DNA of 64,000 nt from Clostridia bacterium (GCA_017467585.1 JAFUSR010000004.1:498178-562177); one strand, 5' to 3'; shown: positions 24,234 through 33,345, counted from the first letter of the stretch. Notes: generated by a model from the letters alone, not told the origin. Numbers and translations: made by a program.

Positions 24234-24262
24234 AAAAGACCTCTTAATTGAGGTCTTTTTTG
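24233..24262 (+). terminator. Terminator of the tRNA operon
   Basis: AAAAAGACCTC / GAGGTCTTTTT stem with a six-base loop directly after tRNA-Tyr. Confidence 0.88.
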
Positions 24263-24272
24263 TTTATTTTTA

Positions 24273-24302
24273 TTTGATAATACTTATAATAAGTAGTATA
24301 AT
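24273..24302 (+). promoter_or_regulatory. Promoter for the HtrA-like protease
   Basis: TTGATA at 24273-24278 and TATAAT at 24297-24302, spacer 18. An AGGTGGAG ribosome site follows at 24315-24322. Confidence 0.65.
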
Positions 24303-24328
24303 GGAAAACAACTAAAGGTGGAGAATTC

Positions 24329-25738
24329 ATGAAAAATAAAAATACATTTTTAATAGCATTAATTCTAGTTATTGTTGCAGCAACTTCAATATTTATTTTT
24401 GCTGGTGGAATTAATGGAAAAACAGGGCAGTCTGCTTATCAATTGGCGGTTGAAAAAGGATATAGCGGAACAGAATCTGAGTGGCTTGAGGCTCTTAAAG
24501 GTGCCAATGGTCAAGACGGTCAAAGTGTGAACTATTCATCAATGTATGAAACGGCTCAATCGCATGGCTACACAGGAACGTTTTTAGAGTTTGTTAGTGA
24601 TTATCTTGCGGCGAATGATGAAAATTCAATTCGTTTTAACAGCATTCAAGACTCAATTTTATCTTCAGTAAACATTTACACATTTTATCAAAGAAATGGC
24701 TATGGCGAAGAGAAAAATTCTGCCGGGGCAGGTTTTGTTTACGACGTAGATGACAGTGGAAATATGACCATTGTAACAAATTATCACGTAACTTATGTTT
24801 CTTCTGCCGCAGTTAGCACAAGAAAAATTTATGTTTCACTTTTTGAAGATAACTTCCTTCTAGACAGAACAACAGATGTTTCAGCAAGCATCCAAGAAAA
24901 TTGTGTTGAAGCTTCTTATATTGGAGGAAACAAAGAAGTTGATATTGCTGTTATTAAAATTAATGGCAGTCAAAAGGTTAAAGATGCTTACGCGGCCGGA
25001 ACAATCAAAAAGGCTGAGTTTGCCGACGTAAATTCTGATCTTGCTTATGGCGAATCTTGCTACACAGTTGGCAACCCAATTGGTTATGGAACAAGCGTAA
25101 TAACTGGTGTGGTTTCTGTGCCTTATGAAGAAATTAAACTTGCAGATATTGAATTAGGTGGAAGCCATTGGTTTAAACAACGTGCAATTCGAATTAGTTG
25201 CAATATTAACCCAGGAAACAGTGGTGGAGCATTGTTTGACTACACAGGCAAGGTTATTGGGGTGGTAAACTCTCGTGACGCTGAAGAAAGTGGTGAAGAT
25301 ATTGATGGCATAGGTGGTGCAATTCCTTTAAGGGAAGCATATTTCACTGTCCTTGCAATACTTGATAATTGCGATGGAACAACAGTCACAAAAGTTGAGC
25401 CTCGCACGCTTGGAATTGAAATAGAGGTTTCAAAAACAAAAGTTACATATTCCGATGGAAAAGTTACCACAACAGAGGTTTCAACAGTCGCTTCAATCGA
25501 AGAAGATTCAGCTGCCTTAGCTCCCGTTTCTGGAACACTAGAACTTGGCGACGAACTCAAAAGTTTTGTGTGGACTCACCACTCAAGTGGAACAACCGAA
25601 ACAATTGTTATCAATCATTATTTCACTTTGTCTGATTATGAATTTTTGTTTGAAAAAGACGACACAATTGAATTAACATATTCAAGAGTTGTTGGTGGAA
25701 CAGATACTACCGGAACTGTTACTTTAAAAGTAAAATAA
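24329..25738 (+). CDS. Membrane-anchored trypsin-like (S1C, HtrA-type) serine protease
   Basis: 469 aa. N-terminal signal anchor (about residues 6-26), then a collagen-associated module of the form G-x-S-A-Y-x-L-A-V-x-x-G-Y-x-G-T-E-x-E-W-L (residues 33-55) and a degenerate second copy (about 68-93), then the protease domain with His153 (TNYHV), Asp205 (DIAVIKI) and Ser298 (NPGNSGG). The C-terminal 120 residues may be a PDZ-like domain (EPRTLGIEIEV ... LELGDELKSFVW). It acts outside the membrane, probably in protein quality control. Own promoter and terminator. Confidence 0.85.
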   Translation: MKNKNTFLIALILVIVAATSIFIFAGGINGKTGQSAYQLAVEKGYSGTESEWLEALKGANGQDGQSVNYSSMYETAQSHGYTGTFLEFVSDYLAANDENSIRFNSIQDSILSSVNIYTFYQRNGYGEEKNSAGAGFVYDVDDSGNMTIVTNYHVTYVSSAAVSTRKIYVSLFEDNFLLDRTTDVSASIQENCVEASYIGGNKEVDIAVIKINGSQKVKDAYAAGTIKKAEFADVNSDLAYGESCYTVGNPIGYGTSVITGVVSVPYEEIKLADIELGGSHWFKQRAIRISCNINPGNSGGALFDYTGKVIGVVNSRDAEESGEDIDGIGGAIPLREAYFTVLAILDNCDGTTVTKVEPRTLGIEIEVSKTKVTYSDGKVTTTEVSTVASIEEDSAALAPVSGTLELGDELKSFVWTHHSSGTTETIVINHYFTLSDYEFLFEKDDTIELTYSRVVGGTDTTGTVTLKVK

Positions 25739-25782
25739 TTCCACGAATACAACAAGATTGAAATAAAAATATAACAATATAT

Positions 25783-25820
25783 AAAAAAATGGAGAATTAG
25801 TCAAAATTCTCCATTTTTTT
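25783..25820 (+). terminator. Terminator between the protease gene and the spoIIA operon
   Basis: Sixteen-bp perfect stem AAAAAAATGGAGAATT with its complement, six-base loop, T tail. Confidence 0.88.
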
Positions 25821-25871
25821 GTGCAAAAAATTTTATGGAACATTGTTAAAATTTTTTTGGAGGCAAAAGAA

Positions 25872-26186
25872 ATGGAAATTAAATATGTAACCAAAAACAA
25901 TGCACTCATTGCAAAGTTATATGGCGATTTAGATGAATATTCGGCAGAATATGTTCGCATGAGTTTAGACAAAATTTTGTCTGACATGAGTTTTGTGGGT
26001 GGAGCATCGTTGATCTTAGACTTTAGTCATGTGACATTTATGGATAGCACAGGCATTGGTGTGTTAATTGGAAGATATAAGAAATATGAAAAAAAACAGG
26101 TCGAAATAAAAATTTCCAGCCCACCAGCTCAAGTAGATCGAATCATGAAAATGGCGGGAATATACAGGCTTATGCCACTTGTTTAA
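25872..26186 (+). CDS. spoIIAA: Anti-anti-sigma factor SpoIIAA
   Basis: 104 aa STAS-domain protein. In its unphosphorylated form it binds SpoIIAB and frees sigma-F in the forespore. The phosphorylatable Ser is in VTFMDSTGIGVLIGRYK. ATG 25872 follows GGAGG at 25859-25863 with eight bases between; an earlier in-frame start has no site. First gene of the conserved spoIIAA-spoIIAB-sigF operon. A sigma-H promoter is expected from other species, but I could not locate one in the short stretch after the terminator. Confidence 0.95.
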   Translation: MEIKYVTKNNALIAKLYGDLDEYSAEYVRMSLDKILSDMSFVGGASLILDFSHVTFMDSTGIGVLIGRYKKYEKKQVEIKISSPPAQVDRIMKMAGIYRLMPLV

Positions 26187-26197
26187 AGGAGAATAAA

Positions 26198-26617
26198 ATG
26201 GAAAATAAATTTAGCATGCAAATAGATGCAAAACTTTCAAACGAATCTTTTATTAGAACAACAGTTGCAAACTTCGCGTTGCCTTTGAACCCAACGGTTT
26301 CAGAAGTGAATGACATAAAAACAGCAATAAGTGAGGCGATTACAAATTCAATTGTTCATGGATATCAAAACAAGGGAGGAACAATCTTTTTGTTGTGTGA
26401 AATAAAGGAAGACACGTTATATGTTGAAATCAAAGATAATGGTGTTGGAATTAAAGATATCGCAAAGGCAAGGGAACCGTTTTTTACCACCAAAAAAGAT
26501 GAAGAAAGATCCGGCATGGGATTTACTTTGATGGAAACTTTCATGGATTCGTTAGATGTAAAAAATAATGCGGAAGGTGGTTTAACCGTAAAATTAAGCA
26601 AAAGAATTGTGGGCTAG
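26198..26617 (+). CDS. spoIIAB: Anti-sigma F factor and kinase SpoIIAB
   Basis: 139 aa GHKL-type ATPase. It holds sigma-F inactive and phosphorylates SpoIIAA. The N box is AISEAITNSIVHGYQNKGG, the G1 box EIKDNGVGIKD and the G2 box RSGMGFTLMETFMD. Length is normal. It starts 11 bases after spoIIAA behind AAGGAGAA. Confidence 0.95.
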   Translation: MENKFSMQIDAKLSNESFIRTTVANFALPLNPTVSEVNDIKTAISEAITNSIVHGYQNKGGTIFLLCEIKEDTLYVEIKDNGVGIKDIAKAREPFFTTKKDEERSGMGFTLMETFMDSLDVKNNAEGGLTVKLSKRIVG

Positions 26618-26625
26618 GTGGAGTT

Positions 26626-27363
26626 ATGGATAGTTTTAAATTGCTATCTGCTGACGACATGAATAGTCTCGCAATAAAGGCAAAAAATGGCGACACAAAA
26701 GCGAAAGAAGAACTAATCAATGCAAATTATCCACTAATAAAATCTGTTGTCAAAAGGTATATTGGAAAAGGTGTGGACTACGATGATCTCTATCAGATTG
26801 GCACTATCGGTTTTCTGAAGGCGATTAACAATTTTGATGTGTCGTTTAATGTGAAGTTCACCACTTATGCTGTTCCTATGATAAATGGCGAAATAAAAAG
26901 GTTTCTTCGCGATGATGGACTAATTAAGGTCAGCAGGGCGATAAAATCTCTTAGAATCAAAATTAAACACTTTGTTGATGAATATCAGAAATTGTATAAC
27001 AAAATGCCACAAGTCTCAGAAATTAGCATTGCTCTAAACGAAACAGAAGAGGATGTTATTACTGCGATGGAAAGTGAAAAATCATCGGTTAGCATAGATG
27101 CAAAAATTGATGAATCAGACTTAAATAGTGGTCTTGTTGTTGACAAGTTGTTGGTTTCAGACTCCACAGAAAACATGCTAGATAAAATAGCAATAAAAGA
27201 GGCAATAAAAAAATTGCCAGAGAGAGAAAGAAAAATATTGTTATTGAGATATTTTAGAGACAAAACACAAAGTGAGGTTGCAGAAATAATTCAAGTTTCA
27301 CAAGTTCAAGTTTCACGAATAGAGACTAAAATTTTACAGACATTGAAAGATGCATTAAAATAA
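26626..27363 (+). CDS. sigF: RNA polymerase sigma-F factor
   Basis: 245 aa forespore-specific sigma factor. Region 2 is seen in GVDYDDLYQIGTIGFLKAIN and NVKFTTYAVPMINGEIKRFL, region 3 follows, and region 4.2 is LPERERKILLLRYFRDKTQSEVAEIIQVSQVQVSRIE. It starts just after spoIIAB behind AGGTGGAG. It would drive early forespore genes such as spoVA regulators and yunB-type genes. Strong terminator after the stop. Confidence 0.95.
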   Translation: MDSFKLLSADDMNSLAIKAKNGDTKAKEELINANYPLIKSVVKRYIGKGVDYDDLYQIGTIGFLKAINNFDVSFNVKFTTYAVPMINGEIKRFLRDDGLIKVSRAIKSLRIKIKHFVDEYQKLYNKMPQVSEISIALNETEEDVITAMESEKSSVSIDAKIDESDLNSGLVVDKLLVSDSTENMLDKIAIKEAIKKLPERERKILLLRYFRDKTQSEVAEIIQVSQVQVSRIETKILQTLKDALK

Positions 27364-27398
27364 AAAGTGGCAAAAACATTAAAAATTTGCCACTTTTT
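27362..27398. terminator. Bidirectional terminator between sigF and the lipoprotein gene
   Basis: AAAAAGTGGCAAA / TTTGCCACTTTTT stem with A and T runs on both flanks; the genes converge. Confidence 0.85.
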
Positions 27399-27427
27399 CA
27401 TTGCGCAAAGTATCTTTTTTGCGTTTT

Positions 27428-28324
27428 TTAAATTACAGATTCTTTATAAATCTCCCTTGAGATTTCCTTTTCATCACTAGACGACGTTTCAATTGCTTCT
27501 TTGCTTGAATCGGTTTTATTTGTTTCAACAATGTTATCTTCTGCAATTACAATTGCTTGGTCTGGCTGGGTTGTTTGTTCTTGCGACGCTTGGTCTTGCT
27601 CTTCACTTTGATTGTCTGTTTCATCAAAGTCGTTCTTTGGCTCGGGCGTGTTAGCCTCGTCAATTTGTGGCTGTGATTCATCTTGTGGGTTTGTCTTTTC
27701 AATAGTGTGATTGTTTTGTTTGGGTTTAACAATTAAGTTAGCGTCAATAATTTCAATAATACTGTTCATAGAAAGAATAGTAGTGTCAATTTTTGCACAG
27801 CGAAGTTGAAGTGTTTCAACAGCTTTAATTATATATGCGTTAACAATATCTAAATTTTTGTTTTCACTCATCAACTCATTGGCTTGGTTTATTTGGTTTT
27901 TCAACATGCCATTATAATTAGTAATATAATTACTGTTGTCCTTAATTATGTCCATATAAACTTTAATAGACAAATATCCATCTTCGTTAAGAGAAACGTT
28001 TCCAGCAATAAGTTGATTCGTTGAATAAGATAGGTCATCTCGCTTTGAAAGCATAATGTCGATTTTTATTTTTAGTTTGTCAATCCACTCAGACACTTCT
28101 TCAACATCAATAGAGGTGTCAATTTGCGAATTAGAAACTGTGTATAACGAATCAATCGATTGTTCAGTTGGCCAGTCTAGACTGGTTGCTGAAGCAACAA
28201 AATTGTTTACGCTAGATTCTAATTCTTTTGCTAAATTTTGGATGTTATATGGAGTGCATCCACTTATTAAAACCGCACAAAAACTAATACAAAACATCAA
28301 AAATATAGTTGATAATTTTTTCAT
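27428..28324 (-). CDS. Putative lipoprotein with acidic C-terminal tail
   Basis: 298 aa. Signal peptide with lipobox LISGC (Cys23), then a helical region (about 28-200) with many polar residues, then about 90 residues rich in Glu, Asp, Gln, Ser and Thr that look disordered. No known domain recognised. It sits between the spoIIA operon and spoVA and is divergent from spoVAC, so a sporulation role is possible by context only. No clear ribosome site is visible in front of the ATG. Confidence 0.7.
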   Translation of the reverse strand: MKKLSTIFLMFCISFCAVLISGCTPYNIQNLAKELESSVNNFVASATSLDWPTEQSIDSLYTVSNSQIDTSIDVEEVSEWIDKLKIKIDIMLSKRDDLSYSTNQLIAGNVSLNEDGYLSIKVYMDIIKDNSNYITNYNGMLKNQINQANELMSENKNLDIVNAYIIKAVETLQLRCAKIDTTILSMNSIIEIIDANLIVKPKQNNHTIEKTNPQDESQPQIDEANTPEPKNDFDETDNQSEEQDQASQEQTTQPDQAIVIAEDNIVETNKTDSSKEAIETSSSDEKEISREIYKESVI

Positions 28325-28432
28325 ATTACAACTTTAGTTTACTTCATAAAAAACAAAAATATTTATCATATTGAATAAATTGTGGCTATTTTGTTAATAT
28401 TTTAACTTGAAAATGCGTTTTTGTGGGGGTCT

Positions 28433-28888
28433 ATGAACAAGAATCAAAGAAATGCTGATTATCTTATCTATGTTGAAAATCAGTCTCCAAAATCTGGTTG
28501 GTTTGTTTCGCTATTTAGGGCATTTATTATGGGAGGAACAATTTGCTGTTTTGGCCAAATGATAAGTGACGTTTTAAAGTCTTTTTATCCAACAATGAAT
28601 TTGCTCACAGTTGGGGCATGGGTAAACATTGTTGTTATTTCATTAACAATTTTTTTAACGGCATTTGGTGTTTTTGATGTTCTAGCAAAATATGGTGGAG
28701 CGGGAACTTTTATTCCTATTTCCGGTTTCGCGAACTCGATTGCTAGTTGCGCTATTGAATACAAAAAAGAGGGACTAGTGTTTGGTGTTGGCGCAAAAAT
28801 GTTTTATGTTGCAGGCCCCGTGCTAGTCAATGGAGTTGCATATTCAATGCTTGTTGGAATAATTTATTTTGTCGTGAGTTTATTTTAG
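28433..28888 (+). CDS. spoVAC: Stage V sporulation protein AC
   Basis: 151 aa with four or five membrane helices. SpoVAC is a membrane component of the channel that moves calcium-dipicolinate into the forespore and out at germination. GGTICCFGQMISDVLKSFYP and AKYGGAGTFIPISGFANSIA are family signatures. The ATG at 28433 lies behind GGGGGT at 28425-28430; an upstream TTG would include that site in the protein. First of a three-gene spoVAC-D-E operon. The -10/-35 boxes of a sigma-G promoter were not convincing. Confidence 0.94.
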   Translation: MNKNQRNADYLIYVENQSPKSGWFVSLFRAFIMGGTICCFGQMISDVLKSFYPTMNLLTVGAWVNIVVISLTIFLTAFGVFDVLAKYGGAGTFIPISGFANSIASCAIEYKKEGLVFGVGAKMFYVAGPVLVNGVAYSMLVGIIYFVVSLF

Positions 28889-28896
28889 GAGTTAAC

Positions 28897-29901
28897 ATGA
28901 AAAAACAAGGAAAACAAACTTATGTTCTCTCAAGTGGTGTGTCAATTGTTGCCGCTCACACATTAGTTGGAACTAAGGAAAAACATGGTCCGCTTGCAAA
29001 TTATTTTAAAGACTATTTTACAGATGACACATTTGGGCAACCCACTTTTGAAAAAGCGGAGCGCGAGATGCTTCTCACAACAATAACAGAAATGCTCAAA
29101 AAAAACAAAATAAACATAGACGATATTGATATTTACATCGGTGGGGACATTTTAAATCAGCTAGTTACAACAAACTATGTTGCAGAGCAGCTTCAAATTC
29201 CATTTATAGGGGCATATTCGGCGTGTAGCAGTGTCACAGAATCAATAGCACTTGCAAGCGCATTAATAGACGGCAACTTTTGCGGAAAAATTTTGTGTTC
29301 GGCCTGCAGCCACTTTAGCACAGCAGAAAGGCAATATAGGTTTCCTCTTGAATTTGGAAATCAACGTCAGGCATATAGCCAGTGGACGGTTACTGGGGCA
29401 GGCTGTATGTTGCTTTCAAAAGAAGATTCTGCTTGTCCAAAAGTTACAAAAATATGCTTTGGAAAGGTTGTGGACTATGGGGTTTTAGATTTGGCTAACA
29501 TGGGCGCGGCGATGGCACCTGCTGCTGCGGACACTTTGCACACATTTTTTATTGACACAAACACAACACCAACCGATTATGACTTGATTGCAACTGGAGA
29601 TTTAGGAAAACTTGGCAGCGACATATTCAGAGATCTGCTTGCGAAAGATGGAATTAATCTTGGAAATAACTATATTGATTGTGGGCACATGATTTTTAAC
29701 GAAGATGAACAATGCATGCAGGGCGGCAGTGGAGCTGGTTGCAGTGCAAGTGTCTTTAGCGGCTACATCTACACAAAATTGAAAGAAAAGAAGTTTAAAA
29801 AGGTTTTGTTGCTGGCTACTGGTGCTCTAATGAGCACAACAACAAATCAGCAAGGTGATTCGATTCCTGCAATATCACATTTAATAATGGTGGAGGCATA
29901 A
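28897..29901 (+). CDS. spoVAD: Stage V sporulation protein AD
   Basis: 334 aa soluble protein with a thiolase-like fold that binds dipicolinic acid. Family signatures are GVSIVAAHTLVGTKEKHGPL near the N-terminus, AYSACSSVTESIALA and NQQGDSIPAISHLI at the C-terminus. It starts eight bases after spoVAC behind AGGAGTT and its stop overlaps the spoVAE start (TAATG). Confidence 0.96.
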   Translation: MKKQGKQTYVLSSGVSIVAAHTLVGTKEKHGPLANYFKDYFTDDTFGQPTFEKAEREMLLTTITEMLKKNKINIDDIDIYIGGDILNQLVTTNYVAEQLQIPFIGAYSACSSVTESIALASALIDGNFCGKILCSACSHFSTAERQYRFPLEFGNQRQAYSQWTVTGAGCMLLSKEDSACPKVTKICFGKVVDYGVLDLANMGAAMAPAAADTLHTFFIDTNTTPTDYDLIATGDLGKLGSDIFRDLLAKDGINLGNNYIDCGHMIFNEDEQCMQGGSGAGCSASVFSGYIYTKLKEKKFKKVLLLATGALMSTTTNQQGDSIPAISHLIMVEA

Positions 29902-30275
29902 TGGTATCAAATTTGTTAATGTATTTAAAGGTGTTTTTCGTTGGTGGAGTTATTTGCTCAATTGCGGAATTAATTTTAATTAAAACAAAAATAACTCCAG
30001 CGAGAATATTGGTTTTATTTTTAATGATAGGTGCAGTGCTTGGAGGATTTAATTTGTGGAATTATGTTGTTGAGTGGGCAGGAGCGGGTGCAACACTCCC
30101 AATAATAGGTTTTGGAAATTCACTAGCTAAAGGGGCAATAGAAGGTGCAACGAGTGGTGGCTTTTTTGGAGCTTTGGGAGGTGGGTTAATGGCCACGAGC
30201 GCTGGCATATCGGTAAGCATTGGTCTAAGTTATTTAGTGTGTTTGTTTTCCTCTAGCAAAACAAAGAAATTTTAA
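29901..30275 (+). CDS. spoVAE: Stage V sporulation protein AE (membrane subunit)
   Basis: 124 aa with about four membrane helices; the VEWAGAGATLPIIGFGNSLA segment is the SpoVAE (AEb) fingerprint and resembles the matching part of SpoVAC. It is translationally coupled to spoVAD. The operon holds only C, D and E, the minimal SpoVA set seen in many Clostridia; no spoVAA, AB or AF is present here. Confidence 0.94.
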   Translation: MVSNLLMYLKVFFVGGVICSIAELILIKTKITPARILVLFLMIGAVLGGFNLWNYVVEWAGAGATLPIIGFGNSLAKGAIEGATSGGFFGALGGGLMATSAGISVSIGLSYLVCLFSSSKTKKF

Positions 30276-30309
30276 TTATTTTTAAAATTTTTTCTTCATA
30301 TAATTAAAT

Positions 30310-30993
30310 GTGAAAGAAAAAAGAAAATTTAGTATATTTACAGTAAATTTTGCAAAAAAGCGCGGTTTATACCGTTTTTTTGCAATTTTATTATTCATTT
30401 TTGCGTTTTTATTTTGTTACATCCAATTTTTGATAACGCCACTTATTGTTGAAACGTGCAATGCCACAATTAAAGTAAATTCAACCAAATGCATTAACTA
30501 TGCGATCACAGAAGCGATGAATCAAAATGTTAGGTATGACGATTTAATCAATTTGGTTACTGATAGTTCCGGAAAAATTTCAATGATTCAAGCAAACAGC
30601 ATTCAGATTAACATGTTGAGCAAGCTTATAAATAGAGTGGCGTTGGCTCAACTTTCTAATTTCTCAACAACAATTTTGGAAATTCCGCTCGGAGCATTTA
30701 CCGGAATTTCTATCTTTTCTGGGCTTGGCCCTGTTGTTCCCATTGATGTTTATCCTTATGGTGATGTTCATTGTAATTTTAAATCAAACTTTGAAAGTGC
30801 AGGAATAAACCAAACAATACACAAAATTTATTTGGTTGTTGCGGCTAATATAAGAGTGGTTCTCCCAATGAAGACAATCAATGTTTCTAATAGTGGCGAG
30901 GTTGTTTTGTGTGAGAGTTTAATTGTTGGACAAATTCCTGATGTATATTTGCATAGTGGCAATTTAACTGAAATGTTAAATCTAATTCCTTAG
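30310..30993 (+). CDS. yunB: Sporulation protein YunB
   Basis: 227 aa with one N-terminal membrane helix (about 20-42) and an extracytoplasmic domain. NATIKVNSTKCINYAITEAM, the conserved GAFTGISIFSGLGPVVPIDV stretch and the GINQTIHKIYLVVAANIRVV segment mark the YunB family, a sigma-E dependent sporulation protein in Bacillus. The GTG start has no ribosome site. A CATATAAT box (30297-30304), one mismatch from the sigma-E -10 consensus, ends five bases before it. Confidence 0.88.
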   Translation: MKEKRKFSIFTVNFAKKRGLYRFFAILLFIFAFLFCYIQFLITPLIVETCNATIKVNSTKCINYAITEAMNQNVRYDDLINLVTDSSGKISMIQANSIQINMLSKLINRVALAQLSNFSTTILEIPLGAFTGISIFSGLGPVVPIDVYPYGDVHCNFKSNFESAGINQTIHKIYLVVAANIRVVLPMKTINVSNSGEVVLCESLIVGQIPDVYLHSGNLTEMLNLIP

Positions 30994-31005
30994 TTTTTCA
31001 TTTGC

Positions 31006-31034
31006 TTGACAAAAAATGTCTTTTTTGTCATAAT
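31006..31034 (+). promoter_or_regulatory. Promoter for iscS-thiI
   Basis: TTGACA at 31006-31011 and CATAAT at 31029-31034, spacer 17. The -10 box ends seven bases before the ATG at 31042. Confidence 0.7.
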
Positions 31035-31041
31035 TCTTTCT

Positions 31042-32187
31042 ATGGAAAGAATTGTTTATCTAGATAATGCAGCAACAACTAAACCTTTCGATGAGGTTTG
31101 CAAGATTTTCTGTGATTGCCAAACAAATTTTTACAATCCTAGTGCTTTATATGATGTTGCTGTTTCAACAAAAAAGAAAATAGAATCAGCGCGCACTCAT
31201 ATTGCCGAACTTCTTGGCGGCGAAAACGGTAGAATTGTTTTTACATCTGGTGCCACAGAAGCCGACAACATGGCTTTAAATATTGTCAAATTTAGAGAAG
31301 GCAAAGATCTGGTTGTTTCTGTCGGCGAGCATCCTGCTATTTATGAAAAGGCAAAACAGATGGAGCGCACTGGCGTTAAAGTGCTTTATATTCCGCTAGA
31401 TTCAAATGGAAGAGTTGATATTAATGCCCTAGATAACATAATAACTAAAAACACATTGCTTGTTTCGGTTATGATGGTTTCAAACGAAACAGGTGCTATC
31501 AACGACATAAAATCAATAACAAAAAAAGCAAAACAAATTAATCCTAATATTTTGGTTCATGTTGATGGTGTTCAAGCTGTTGGAAAAATAAAAATTGACC
31601 TTATGGATTTAGGTGTTGACTTATTTACTATTTCAGCTCACAAAATTCACGGGCCAAAAGGCATTGGTGCACTTTGGGTGAAAGATAAAATCAACATTGT
31701 TCCAACTATATATGGTGGAGGCCAAGAAAATGGCTACCGAAGCGGAACAGAAAATGTTGCAGGAATTTTGGCTTTTGATTATGCTTTAACCAAAGTGGTG
31801 AAAGACTTAAAAGAGAACTTGAAAAAAGTTGAAAATCAGAGAAATGTGCTTTTAAATCAACTTAATTTGCACGGGATTAGTTATAAACTAAACAGTTCAG
31901 ATTCTCCATATATTTTAAGTTTATCAATTCCTGGTTTGCGTGGTGAGGTTTTGGTTCACAGCCTAGAAAAATATAAAATATATCTTTCAACAGGGAGCGC
32001 ATGTTCGAGCAAAAAACCAGATAATCGAACAATGATTGCAATTGGAAGAACTCCTGAAGAAATTAAGGGCACAATCAGAATCAGCTTTTCGGCTTATGAA
32101 GAATATGACATGCAAGAAGTAGGAACAACAATTGCAAAAGAAATATTGCTATTACAAAAGAAGATAAAAGGAATCAAAAATGAATAA
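31042..32187 (+). CDS. iscS: Cysteine desulfurase (IscS/NifS family)
   Basis: 381 aa PLP enzyme that takes sulfur from cysteine and passes it on as persulfide. It begins with MERIVYLDNAATTKPF, the typical start of the family. The PLP Lys is in TISAHKIHGPKGIG and the sulfur-carrying Cys in LSTGSACSSKKPD. An upstream in-frame TTG at 31006 is part of the -35 box and is rejected. No ribosome site precedes the ATG. It overlaps thiI by eight bases, and the pair would supply sulfur for tRNA 4-thiouridine. Confidence 0.95.
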   Translation: MERIVYLDNAATTKPFDEVCKIFCDCQTNFYNPSALYDVAVSTKKKIESARTHIAELLGGENGRIVFTSGATEADNMALNIVKFREGKDLVVSVGEHPAIYEKAKQMERTGVKVLYIPLDSNGRVDINALDNIITKNTLLVSVMMVSNETGAINDIKSITKKAKQINPNILVHVDGVQAVGKIKIDLMDLGVDLFTISAHKIHGPKGIGALWVKDKINIVPTIYGGGQENGYRSGTENVAGILAFDYALTKVVKDLKENLKKVENQRNVLLNQLNLHGISYKLNSSDSPYILSLSIPGLRGEVLVHSLEKYKIYLSTGSACSSKKPDNRTMIAIGRTPEEIKGTIRISFSAYEEYDMQEVGTTIAKEILLLQKKIKGIKNE

Positions 32188-33343
32188 GGTAATAATTGTT
32201 AGATATAGCGAAATTCACTTAAAGGGAAAGAATAGAAATTTTTTTGAGGGGCTGCTTAAAGACAACATAAAGCTAGCAATAAAAAAATATAATGCAAAAG
32301 TTGAGAGAATTCCTGGCAGATATATGGTTTATGATTTTGAAGAATCTAATTTGCAGAGAATTGTCAGTGAGCTTGCGAAAGTTGCCGGGATTTTTTCTTA
32401 TTCAGTAGCCACAGAGGTAAATTCGAATTATGACGACATAAAAGATGAGGCTATTTGTCAAATGATAGAGTGCTCAGGAACTTTTAAAGTTGATGTTAAC
32501 AGGGGCGATAAAAAATTTCCACTAAACAGTATGGAGCTTGCAAGAGCGCTTGGTGGTGACATTTTAAAGAAAAACAAAAGCTTAAAAGTTGATGTTGTTA
32601 ACCCAGAAACAAAATTGTTTGTTGATGTTCGTGAAAATCAAAAAACATATATATTCAGCAAGATTATTTATGGAATGGGTGGAATGCCAGTAGAGTCATC
32701 TGGAAGGGGACTGCTGTTACTCTCCGGGGGTATAGATAGTCCTGTTGCCGGCTATATGATGGCTAAGCGCGGTGTAAAATTATATGCCGTGCACTTTCAT
32801 AGTTTTCCTTACACAAGTGAACTTGCTCGCGAAAAAGTTGAAGACCTCGCAAGGAAACTGGTTCCATATAACGCAGGAAATCTAACTGTGTTTATGGTGA
32901 ATATGGCAAAATATCAAGAGGCGATTAAAGCAAGTTGCAATGACAGCTACACAATAACACTGTTGCGTCGAGGAATGTTTAGAATTGCAGAGAAACTTGC
33001 TGGGCAATATAAGCTTGACATGATTATCACAGGTGAAAATCTTGGCCAGGTGGCTAGTCAAACAATTGAAAGTATGTCAGTCGTTGAAAATGTTTTAATT
33101 TCAGATAGGCCAGTTTTAAGGCCACTTGTTGCCTTCGATAAGGCAGACATAATAACATTGTCTAAAAAAATCGACACATATGATTTATCTATCAAGCCAT
33201 ATGAAGATTGCTGCACAGTTTTTCTTCCAGATAGTCCAATAACAAAACCAAGACTTGATCACGTAGAAGAAGAGGAAAATAAATTTAATTATCATGATCT
33301 TTTAGATGAGGCATTTGCACAGGTTGAAGTAGTTAAATTTTAG
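32180..33343 (+). CDS. thiI: tRNA 4-thiouridine synthase ThiI
   Basis: 387 aa. N-terminal ferredoxin-like and THUMP domains (about residues 1-165) bind tRNA; the PP-loop SGGIDSPVAGYMM (about residue 183) adenylates uridine 8; the C-terminal YEDCCTVFLPDSP motif is conserved. The C-terminal rhodanese domain of the E. coli protein is absent, as in most Firmicutes, so sulfur would come straight from the cysteine desulfurase encoded just upstream. Confidence 0.96.
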   Translation: MNKVIIVRYSEIHLKGKNRNFFEGLLKDNIKLAIKKYNAKVERIPGRYMVYDFEESNLQRIVSELAKVAGIFSYSVATEVNSNYDDIKDEAICQMIECSGTFKVDVNRGDKKFPLNSMELARALGGDILKKNKSLKVDVVNPETKLFVDVRENQKTYIFSKIIYGMGGMPVESSGRGLLLLSGGIDSPVAGYMMAKRGVKLYAVHFHSFPYTSELAREKVEDLARKLVPYNAGNLTVFMVNMAKYQEAIKASCNDSYTITLLRRGMFRIAEKLAGQYKLDMIITGENLGQVASQTIESMSVVENVLISDRPVLRPLVAFDKADIITLSKKIDTYDLSIKPYEDCCTVFLPDSPITKPRLDHVEEEENKFNYHDLLDEAFAQVEVVKF

Positions 33344-33345
33344 AC

